From NCBI GenBank assembly GCA_016182285.1, contig JACOXQ010000026.1:1-7981 (forward strand): a stretch of DNA of 7,981 nt, given 5' to 3'. A program made the position numbers and the translations under genes. The notes under the pieces were generated by a model. That model searched no databases and was not told where the DNA came from. It saw only the letters and a list, made by a program, of their open reading frames with translations. Positions within the stretch are counted from its first letter, which is position 1; every line of letters begins with the position of its first letter. Shown piece after piece: positions 1 through 5,157 of this stretch. Origin of the DNA: Candidatus Kaiserbacteria bacterium. GTDB lineage: Bacteria; Patescibacteriota; Minisyncoccia; Phycocordibacterales; Phycocordibacteraceae.

Positions 1-10
1 AGACGAACCT

Positions 11-77
11 AAAATGTTATAAAGAAACACTGTCATGTGAAAATGTTCTGACGTCATCAGGAAAATGTTCTGACAGT
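11..77. repeat. Clustered direct and inverted short repeats (possible IS end)
   Basis: The word AAAATGTT occurs three times (11-18, 40-47, 62-69). The last two copies extend to an exact 14-bp direct repeat GAAAATGTTCTGAC (39-52 and 61-74), 22 bp apart, about two helical turns. A 7-bp inverted pair ACTGTCA (29-35) / TGACAGT (71-77) encloses both copies, and the palindrome TGACGTCA lies between them (49-56). Repeated protein-binding motifs bounded by TGTCA...TGACA resemble the terminus of an insertion sequence, but no transposase reading frame is in the window, so the identity is inference. A regulatory array for the gene at 107 is the alternative. Confidence 0.5.
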
Positions 78-106
78 CCAAGCTGGTCACCGGTTAACAA
101 ATAACT

Positions 107-1321
107 ATGCGACGGACACTTATTATCATAGCGGCAGTGGTAGTCCTCGCCGGAATAGGCGCGGCAGGGTATTTCTATTTTTTCAATAACACGGCGGACG
201 TTGCGGTCATACCGAACGCGACAAACGGCGAGGGTCTGCCTATCATTGACGAAACTGCGCCGGTAACAGAAGTCGGGGAAACGAGTACGACGACAATAAT
301 TTCTCCAAACACTCCAGTCCAGGGCGCAGCCGCGCGTCTCGTGAAGATAAGCGAAGGGCCGGTGGTGCCGGGCGCGATTGTCGTAAACAAAAAAGCCGCC
401 GCCAGTTCTACGGCGGAGACCAGAGTGAACTACGTGGAACGCCAGAGCGGGAACGTATATTCATACGTCACCGACACGACGGCACGAACGCGTACGAGCA
501 ACAAGACCGTCCCGGGCATCCAGTCGGCCTCATGGCTTCCGGACGGTTCAACCGCTTTTGTCCGTTATCTTTCTGGAGAGAATTTCTCCACTGTTAATAC
601 CTATGCGCTCCCGGCGACCGGCTCCGGCGGTTTCTTCCTTTCTCAAAATCTGTCCGACATCGCAGTATCAGAAGCCGGAATTCTCACTCTCTCTTCCGGC
701 GTGAACGGCTCAGTCGCATCTCTCTCTCGTATTGACGGGACGCGGCCGTCGGAAATATTCACGACTTCATTATCTTCGCTTCGGGTCTCCTTTGCAGGAA
801 AGAATCAGTATCTTGCGTTTACCAAGCCGTCCGCGAGACTCGACGGAAGCGCGTTTCTGGTTGACAGTTCAGGACGCTTCTCCAGAATCGCCGGGCCGCT
901 CAGCGGTCTTGTCGCGAAAGCGAGTCCTTCGGGGAAGTGGGCGCTCGTGAGCCACACGAGCGGCGGGACGATGCGGATGAATCTGATACAAGCGGCAACC
1001 GGCGAATCCATACCTCTACCCGTTGCGACAATCGCAGATAAGTGCGTCTGGGCGGCCGATGATTCCGTGATTTATTGCGGAATACCCGTAAGTCCATCGC
1101 CTAACTTTAACTATCCGGACGACTGGTATCAGGGCGCGGCGCATTTCTCCGACAGAATTTGGAAAATAGACGTTGCGGGCCGCTATGCGCAGTTTGTATT
1201 GGATTTTGAGAAGGAAGACAGGGGCAGTTTGGACGCAACCGCTCTCGCTATTGACTCATTGAACACGGTGCTCGTGTTTGTAAATAAAAATGACGGCTCT
1301 CTTTGGTCCTACTCACTTTGA
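107..1321 (+). CDS. Membrane-anchored exported protein, probable beta-propeller-like fold, function unknown
   Basis: The 404-residue protein has a short basic N-terminus (MRR) and one hydrophobic segment at about residues 4-27, followed by no lipobox cysteine, so it should be a signal anchor with the rest outside the membrane. Residues 28-105 form a low-complexity Ser/Thr/Ala/Pro-rich linker. From about residue 106 come repeated short beta-strand patterns ending in W, Y or F (ASWLPDGSTAFVRYL at 141-155, SPSGKWALVSH at 273-283), as in WD40/TolB-like propellers. The only two cysteines, C313 and C324, flank a conserved-looking segment before NYPDDWYQG (335-343) and could form a disulfide. I recall similar C-terminal segments in Parcubacteria hypothetical proteins; that is memory, not a search. 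The start is ATG with no Shine-Dalgarno upstream. Its 3' end overlaps the convergent yidC by 13 bp. No enzymatic motif is seen. Confidence 0.85.
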   Translation: MRRTLIIIAAVVVLAGIGAAGYFYFFNNTADVAVIPNATNGEGLPIIDETAPVTEVGETSTTTIISPNTPVQGAAARLVKISEGPVVPGAIVVNKKAAASSTAETRVNYVERQSGNVYSYVTDTTARTRTSNKTVPGIQSASWLPDGSTAFVRYLSGENFSTVNTYALPATGSGGFFLSQNLSDIAVSEAGILTLSSGVNGSVASLSRIDGTRPSEIFTTSLSSLRVSFAGKNQYLAFTKPSARLDGSAFLVDSSGRFSRIAGPLSGLVAKASPSGKWALVSHTSGGTMRMNLIQAATGESIPLPVATIADKCVWAADDSVIYCGIPVSPSPNFNYPDDWYQGAAHFSDRIWKIDVAGRYAQFVLDFEKEDRGSLDATALAIDSLNTVLVFVNKNDGSLWSYSL

Positions 1322-2043
1322 GATTCTTTTTCCAAAACGCGCCGTACATGCAGTTCTTGAAGGGCTCCAGCGATGTTCGTCGTAATGAAGTACAGCGCGA
1401 TGGCGCCGGAGGTGGAGTATGAGATGGCTCCGATGATGAAAGGAAATACGTATTTTAACTGCATGCCCATGATTTTTTGGAAGTCGTTCTGCATGCTCTT
1501 CGAGTCAGAAGGCTTCATGGTCCCCGAGAGGGCCAAATGCGCCTGATAAAACTGCGTGACGCCGGCGAGAAATGCGAGCACGAGGCTCTTGCCGGCGACT
1601 GATATGATGCCGAGGAATTCAAGCGACGCCGTGTCCGGAACGGGAGTAAATGAGTACAGCCGAGCCGCGTTGATGGCGGGGAAGGGCTCGTAAAAGAACA
1701 CGAAATAGAGAGCCAGGAGAACCGGTATCTGTATGAAGACGGTAAGTATGCTTGCGAACGGATTCACCTGCGCCTCTTTATAGAGCGCGAGGGTCTCCAA
1801 TGCTTCTTTCTCTTTATTGCCTTTATGCTTCTCTTTCAATTCTTTTATTTTGGGCTCCAATATTTTCATCGCCCTCTGTGTGCGCGCAGCCGATATGGAG
1901 AATGGGAGGAGTATGAGTCTGATGACGACGGTGACGAGTATGACCGCGATACCGACATCCGAGCCGGGAATCAATGCGACTATCGCAACCAGCGAATTAT
2001 AAATCGGATCATAGAAAACCGCGTTGAAAAAATTTGATATCAC
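1309..2043 (-). CDS. yidC: Membrane protein insertase YidC/Oxa1 family
   Basis: This 244-residue protein inserts and folds inner-membrane proteins, alone or with SecYEG. It has the YidC/Oxa1 core: a hydrophobic stretch at about 15-25, a transmembrane helix at about 30-50 carrying the groove arginine (R42 in VVIRLILLPFS), a charged cytoplasmic helical hairpin (about 53-92, with EPKIKELKEKHKGNKEKE), then membrane segments near 95-118, 142-168 and 197-226 (including NPFASILTVFIQIPVLLALY). There is no large extracytoplasmic domain as in proteobacterial YidC, so it is of the short Gram-positive/CPR type. The start codon is GTG and overlaps the rnpA stop as GTGA (2043-2040), with no Shine-Dalgarno, which points to translational coupling. 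It is the last gene of rpmH-rnpA-yidC and ends in TAG inside the 3' end of the convergent gene. Confidence 0.95.
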   Translation of the reverse strand: MISNFFNAVFYDPIYNSLVAIVALIPGSDVGIAVILVTVVIRLILLPFSISAARTQRAMKILEPKIKELKEKHKGNKEKEALETLALYKEAQVNPFASILTVFIQIPVLLALYFVFFYEPFPAINAARLYSFTPVPDTASLEFLGIISVAGKSLVLAFLAGVTQFYQAHLALSGTMKPSDSKSMQNDFQKIMGMQLKYVFPFIIGAISYSTSGAIALYFITTNIAGALQELHVRRVLEKESQSE

Positions 2044-2345
2044 GAAAGTAATTTTGTTAACTCTTGTTTAAGCTCATCATACCCCATATCAAGAACGGAC
2101 GCTCGCGGATACAGTATGACTGACGCCGGGATTGCGGAGTTAAGTCGGCGGAGAGCCTCGAGCGCGCGACGTTTTATACGATGTCTTGTCACAGAGAGGC
2201 GCGCCGTCTTTTTAGATACGATAACGGCGTATCCCGCGGCGTTCTTCGAGAGGATTGCGCTGAAATTCGCAGACGACACCCTCCTGCCGTTCTTAAGCGC
2301 CGACGGAAACTCGGCGCGAGAGAGACGTTTTCGTCGCGGGAACAC
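2040..2345 (-). CDS. rnpA: Ribonuclease P protein component
   Basis: The 101-residue basic protein is the cofactor of RNase P RNA in 5' maturation of tRNA precursors. The N-terminal FPRRKRLSRAEF (residues 2-13) fits the family's early 'RL...eF' segment, and KKTARLSVTRHRIKRR (45-60) is the family's RNA-binding RNR box. The box reads R54-H55-R56, with histidine where asparagine is usual. Length is slightly below the usual 110-120 residues. The start is GTG at 2345-2343, 5 nt after the rpmH stop; no better in-frame start exists upstream, and no Shine-Dalgarno is visible. Its position between rpmH and yidC is the classical arrangement and supports the call independently of the motif. Confidence 0.93.
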   Translation of the reverse strand: MFPRRKRLSRAEFPSALKNGRRVSSANFSAILSKNAAGYAVIVSKKTARLSVTRHRIKRRALEALRRLNSAIPASVILYPRASVLDMGYDELKQELTKLLS

Positions 2346-2350
2346 GGCGT

Positions 2351-2488
2351 TTATGCCGCAAGGCGTTTACGGCCGATACGCCGGCGTTTTTGCACAATTT
2401 TACGTCCAGAAGCCGACTTATTCCTCGACAGGAACCCGTGCGTCTTCGCTCGTTTGCGTTTTTTTGGTTGATACGTCCTTTTTGCCAT
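2351..2488 (-). CDS. rpmH: 50S ribosomal protein L34
   Basis: This 45-codon frame, read by hand from the minus strand, begins MAKRTYQPKKRKRAKTHGFL, continues with SRNKSASGRKIV, and ends GRKRLAA. This is an almost canonical L34: the family pattern is KRTYQPxxxKRxRxHGFxxR, then GR and a basic tail. L34 is a small, very basic large-subunit protein that binds 23S rRNA. The start is ATG (2488-2486) and the stop TAA (2353-2351). It is the first gene of rpmH-rnpA-yidC, divergent from dnaA across a 99-bp region. No Shine-Dalgarno precedes it; a TATAAC hexamer ends 18 nt upstream of the start. Confidence 0.97.
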   Translation of the reverse strand: MAKRTYQPKKRKRAKTHGFLSRNKSASGRKIVQKRRRIGRKRLAA

Positions 2489-2506
2489 ACAAAATGAAGG
2501 GGTTAA

Positions 2507-2512
2507 GTTATA
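2507..2512 (-). promoter_or_regulatory. Possible -10 element for rpmH-rnpA-yidC
   Basis: TATAAC on the minus strand lies 18 nt before the rpmH ATG, giving a predicted leader of about 10-12 nt. I see no good -35 hexamer at 16-18 bp spacing. Five of its six bases are shared with the DnaA box at 2508-2516, so DnaA binding there could compete with RNA polymerase. Confidence 0.35.
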
Positions 2513-2516
2513 CACA
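2508..2516 (+). promoter_or_regulatory. DnaA box upstream of dnaA
   Basis: TTATACACA differs from the consensus TTATCCACA only at position 5, a commonly tolerated position. It lies between the divergent rpmH and dnaA starts, the usual place for dnaA autoregulation or for the upstream half of a bipartite origin. Confidence 0.65.
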
Positions 2517-2541
2517 TGATACTAACAGGTTCTCCACGAAA

Positions 2542-2577
2542 CGCCAGCGTGGCGCTTTATTCCCGTAAGGGTATACT
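2542..2577 (+). promoter_or_regulatory. Possible dnaA promoter with adjacent palindrome
   Basis: TATACT (2572-2577) is a plausible -10 element, 10 nt before the dnaA ATG, so a transcript would have a leader of only a few bases. No convincing -35 hexamer is seen. A short palindrome CGCCA-GCG-TGGCG (2542-2554) sits about where RNA polymerase or a regulator would bind. Apart from these and the DnaA box, I see nothing else in the 99-bp divergent region. Confidence 0.35.
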
Positions 2578-2587
2578 CCAAAGCACT

Positions 2588-3940
2588 ATGGATAAAAGTA
2601 ATCCCCGTGAACTGTGGGAATACGTGCTCACCCAAGTTGAGCTCTCCATATCGCCGGCAAATTTCAATACGTGGTTCAGGAGCAGTTTCATAGTGAAAAT
2701 AGGAGACGACGGGGTCCTGTACGTCGGAGTACCAAGCCAGTTTTTCAAAGACTGGTATCTGAAGAAGTTCCATACCCTTCTTCTGAAAGTGGTCAGAGAC
2801 GTTTCGTACGAATTCCGCAACATTGAATATCTCATAGTGAAGGACGAGCGGCGCAGGGTCGTGAAGGAACCTAAGAATACACGGGGTTCAATGGAACTTC
2901 CTTTGGACGAGTTCTACATAAACAAGAGCGACAATTTAAATCCGAGGTACACGTTTGATACGTTCGTCATCGGCTCATTCAACAACCTCGCCTATTCGGC
3001 GGCGATGGCCTCCCTCGAGCGCCCCGGCATCATCTATAATCCTCTCTTCATATACGGCGAGACCGGCAGAGGGAAGACGCATTTGGTTCAGGCGATAGGA
3101 AACCAATTCAAGAAACAATACCCGGGTAGGAAAGTATTCTACCTCACGTCAGAAAAATTCGTGGTTGATTATACCGACTCGGTACAGGCCGGAACTGCGA
3201 ACCGGTTTAAGGATAAGTATCGCCACTACGACCTTCTCATTATGGATGACATCCAATTTCTTTCAAAAAAAGAGCGGAGTGAAGAAGAGTTATTCCACCT
3301 TTTTAACGCCCTACACGACACAAACAAGCAGATTGTTTTTTCCTCAGACAGGCCTCCCGTCGCAATACCGGACATAGCCGAGAGATTGAAAGGCCGCCTC
3401 GCGAGCGGTATGACCGTTGATATAGGAGAGCCTGACAACGAGTCGCGTATGGCCATTGTGAAAAAGAAAGCCGCGTCCCACGGGGTTATCCTGTCAGACG
3501 AAGTCGTTGAGTACGTTGCAACCACCATGAGCGGCTCCATTCGCGAACTGGAAGGGATGGTGAACAGCATAGTCTGTCATACTCAAGTGAAGGGAATAGC
3601 CCCGGATATCGCCGAGGTGCGGCAGTCTCTTCGCTCGTTCACAAGACCGCAGAGAAATATATCCGTAAAGAATGTCGTCGATAAAGTCGCTGAATTCTAT
3701 GGTATCGACGAAGAAAGCATATATGAAAAAACTCGCAGGAGAGAAGTCGTCCGTCCACGGCAGGTCATTATGTATATACTGCGCGAAGATTTCAGTATCT
3801 CGTATCCGACAATAGGAGCTAAACTAGGTGGGAGGGACCATACAACAGTTATCCACTCGTGTGAGAAGATAAAGAGGGAGGTTATTGTGGATAACGACCT
3901 TTCAAAAGAGATCCAAAACATAAGAACCCTGCTTGTATGA
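2588..3940 (+). CDS. dnaA: Chromosomal replication initiator protein DnaA
   Basis: DnaA is the AAA+ ATPase that binds DnaA boxes and melts oriC. The 450-residue product has an N-terminal domain I (about 1-80, with ISPANFNTWF at 21-30), a short linker (about 85-118), the AAA+ domain (about 119-340) and a C-terminal helix-turn-helix. Visible motifs are Walker A GETGRGKTH (157-165), Walker B LLIMDDIQF (216-224), sensor 1 around IVFSSDRPP (249-257), box VII RLKGRLASG (266-274) with the likely arginine finger R270, sensor 2 GSIRELEG (316-323), and the DnaA signature GGRDHTTVIHSCEKI (414-428). I chose ATG 2588 because MDKSNPRELWEYVL begins domain I in the family's usual way; an in-frame ATG 72 nt upstream overlaps the DnaA box and adds unrelated residues. 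There is no Shine-Dalgarno. It is followed by dnaN after 112 bp and is probably co-transcribed, as no terminator is seen. Confidence 0.98.
   Translation: MDKSNPRELWEYVLTQVELSISPANFNTWFRSSFIVKIGDDGVLYVGVPSQFFKDWYLKKFHTLLLKVVRDVSYEFRNIEYLIVKDERRRVVKEPKNTRGSMELPLDEFYINKSDNLNPRYTFDTFVIGSFNNLAYSAAMASLERPGIIYNPLFIYGETGRGKTHLVQAIGNQFKKQYPGRKVFYLTSEKFVVDYTDSVQAGTANRFKDKYRHYDLLIMDDIQFLSKKERSEEELFHLFNALHDTNKQIVFSSDRPPVAIPDIAERLKGRLASGMTVDIGEPDNESRMAIVKKKAASHGVILSDEVVEYVATTMSGSIRELEGMVNSIVCHTQVKGIAPDIAEVRQSLRSFTRPQRNISVKNVVDKVAEFYGIDEESIYEKTRRREVVRPRQVIMYILREDFSISYPTIGAKLGGRDHTTVIHSCEKIKREVIVDNDLSKEIQNIRTLLV
3849..3857 (+). promoter_or_regulatory. DnaA-box-like site inside dnaA
   Basis: TTATCCACT matches the consensus except at the last base. 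It lies in the codons for the DnaA signature (TVIHSC), where protein constraint could create the match by chance, so it counts only as part of the cluster. Confidence 0.35.
3886..3894 (-). promoter_or_regulatory. Perfect-consensus DnaA box inside the dnaA 3' end
   Basis: TGTGGATAA on the plus strand is the exact complement of TTATCCACA. It covers codons for I-V-D-N (residues 433-436), outside the conserved signature motif, so protein conservation does not obviously force it. Confidence 0.65.
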
Positions 3941-3954
3941 ACTCACATTACGTC

Positions 3955-3963
3955 TTATCAACA
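3955..3963 (+). promoter_or_regulatory. DnaA-box-like site in the dnaA-dnaN gap
   Basis: TTATCAACA has one mismatch to TTATCCACA, at position 6. The core TATCAACA recurs exactly at 4028-4035, which suggests a site variant used in this genome. Confidence 0.5.
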
Positions 3964-3974
3964 CCTTCTATGCT

Positions 3975-3986
3975 TAATAGTAATAA
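3975..3986 (+). other. Possible DnaA-trio run within the AT-rich stretch
   Basis: TAA-TAG-TAA-TAA is four consecutive triplets of the DnaA-trio type (3'-[G/A]AT-5' repeats that DnaA binds as single strand). Its polarity would fit DnaA loading from the boxes to its right (4018-4035). The 31-bp separation is longer than in the described cases, where box and trios are close together. Confidence 0.3.
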
Positions 3987-4017
3987 AAATATACAATCGG
4001 TGTATGCGTTTTTCAGT

Positions 4018-4035
4018 CTATACACACTATCAACA
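4018..4035 (+). promoter_or_regulatory. Tandem pair of DnaA-box-like sites before dnaN
   Basis: CTATACACA (4018-4026) and CTATCAACA (4027-4035) abut directly in the same orientation. Both have C instead of T at position 1, plus one further difference from TTATCCACA. They echo the two variants seen at 2508 (TATACACA) and 3955 (TATCAACA). Confidence 0.5.
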
Positions 4036-4040
4036 GAGGT
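4035..4040 (+). promoter_or_regulatory. Weak Shine-Dalgarno-like site before dnaN
   Basis: AGAGGT ends 12 nt before the dnaN ATG, longer than the usual 5-9 nt spacing. It is the only Shine-Dalgarno-like sequence found near a start in this window, and it favours the ATG at 4053 over the in-frame ATG at 4065. Confidence 0.35.
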
Positions 4041-4052
4041 AATAAGAATCGT

Positions 4053-5153
4053 ATGAATATTTTAATGGAAAAAAAAGAATTCTCAGAGGCTGTGTATAAA
4101 GTGGCCAGGTTCGCCGAGAGGAGGAGCCAATCTCTTCAGGCTCTTTCTTCAATTCTTATTATTGCAGGAAACGATGGTATAAAAATGCGTGCCACGAATC
4201 TTGAAACCGGCGTTGATTTAAAGATAAGCGGAAAATGTGTCAGCGACGGTGTCGTCGCAATACCGGCAATGGTACTCCAACAAATCGCCGGGTCTATTAC
4301 GCAAGAAGGAAGCATAACTCTTGAACACACAGGGGATACTGTCTCAATAATTAGCGGTACCGGTAAAAGTCTTATAAAAACAGTCCCATACGATGATTTC
4401 CCATCTATCCCTTTCCCAGAGAATCCAAAGAACAGGATTGTAATTAAGGGCGCTCTGATAAAAAACCTTTTTACATCAATTGCGTCGTGTGCGTCTTCTT
4501 CCACTGTCCGGCCTGAGTTGTCGAGTATTTACATGTCAATAGAAGGAAGCGTTTTAACCGCCGTAGCGACAGATTCGTTTAGGCTTGCTGAAAAAAAGAT
4601 TCCATTATCTAACAAAGGGACACAAGGAAAGTTCCTAATCCCTGCAAAAAATGCTTTGGACATAGCGCAAGCGCTGCCGGACGACGACATTATTATGTCG
4701 TTTGATGACAATCAATGCGCGTTTGTAGCTACACAAGGGATGTTCGTTTCGCGTCTGACGAACGCCGTGTACCCCGACTACAGGCAGATTATACCGAAAG
4801 AATCAATAGTGGATGCGGTTATTCTTAGAAAAGATTTTGAAAATGCGTTGAAGCGTACGACGATATTCTCGGACTCGTTCCAAAAAATCAGAATCAGCCT
4901 CAACCCTAAGAAAAACAGTTTGTCATTATTCGCAAAAAACGCGGAGATAGGAGAGTCGTCTGAAACTGTTTCGGCAAATGTGTCAGGAAGCGCGCTTGAC
5001 CTTTCTTTCAATCACAGATATCTTTCAGCGGTTCTTTCTCTCACGACTTCGGAAAGTATTTCGCTCACGGCGGCGGGAATAGGCCGACCGCTCATAATCA
5101 AGGGCGTTGGAGACACGTCCTTAATGTACCTCGTTTCCCCGATGAACCAATAA
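4053..5153 (+). CDS. dnaN: DNA polymerase III beta subunit (sliding clamp)
   Basis: DnaN forms a dimeric ring that tethers DNA polymerase III and other clamp-binding proteins to DNA. The 366-residue length is normal for the family. Three clamp domains can be followed: about 1-120, 125-245 and 250-366. Diagnostic motifs are VATDSFRLAEKK (171-182, family form ATDGHRLA), NAVYPDYRQIIP (237-248, family form FPDYRxxIP), FNHRYLSAVL (319-328) and the C-terminal YLVSPMNQ (359-366, family form YLIMPMRL), which forms part of the protein-binding cleft. It follows dnaA by 112 bp containing the candidate origin. Its stop lies 4 nt from that of the convergent PBP1A gene, leaving no room for a terminator between them. 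Its middle part is clearly more AT-rich than the flanking PBP1A gene. Confidence 0.98.
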   Translation: MNILMEKKEFSEAVYKVARFAERRSQSLQALSSILIIAGNDGIKMRATNLETGVDLKISGKCVSDGVVAIPAMVLQQIAGSITQEGSITLEHTGDTVSIISGTGKSLIKTVPYDDFPSIPFPENPKNRIVIKGALIKNLFTSIASCASSSTVRPELSSIYMSIEGSVLTAVATDSFRLAEKKIPLSNKGTQGKFLIPAKNALDIAQALPDDDIIMSFDDNQCAFVATQGMFVSRLTNAVYPDYRQIIPKESIVDAVILRKDFENALKRTTIFSDSFQKIRISLNPKKNSLSLFAKNAEIGESSETVSANVSGSALDLSFNHRYLSAVLSLTTSESISLTAAGIGRPLIIKGVGDTSLMYLVSPMNQ

Positions 5154-5157
5154 AAAT

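Larger units (their letters stand above)
3849..4035. other. Candidate replication origin oriC (dnaA 3' end and dnaA-dnaN gap)
   Basis: Five DnaA-box-like sites fall within 187 bp: 3849-3857 (+), 3886-3894 (-, perfect consensus), 3955-3963 (+), 4018-4026 (+) and 4027-4035 (+). Between them is an AT-rich stretch, roughly 3964-3997, that could be the unwinding element; it contains four consecutive TAA/TAG triplets at 3975-3986. Many bacteria place oriC between dnaA and dnaN. One further box lies upstream of dnaA, so a bipartite origin is possible. Box identity is read directly; origin function is inferred. Confidence 0.65.

Noticed and set aside
1319..1335. T-rich stretch after the gene at 107 as an intrinsic terminator
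   Set aside because: No stable stem precedes the T-run, and the stretch is inside the yidC coding sequence.
1825..2037. Acidic plus-strand frame opposite the yidC start
   Set aside because: It is antisense to the YidC membrane core; the acidic appearance is the complement of hydrophobic codons.
2116..2568. 150-codon open frame on the plus strand
   Set aside because: It lies antisense to rnpA and rpmH, both firmly identified, and its translation has no recognisable family features.
2516..2587. Upstream in-frame ATG extending DnaA by 24 residues
   Set aside because: The added residues do not resemble DnaA domain I, and the ATG overlaps the DnaA box; MDKSNPRELW at 2588 is the natural start.
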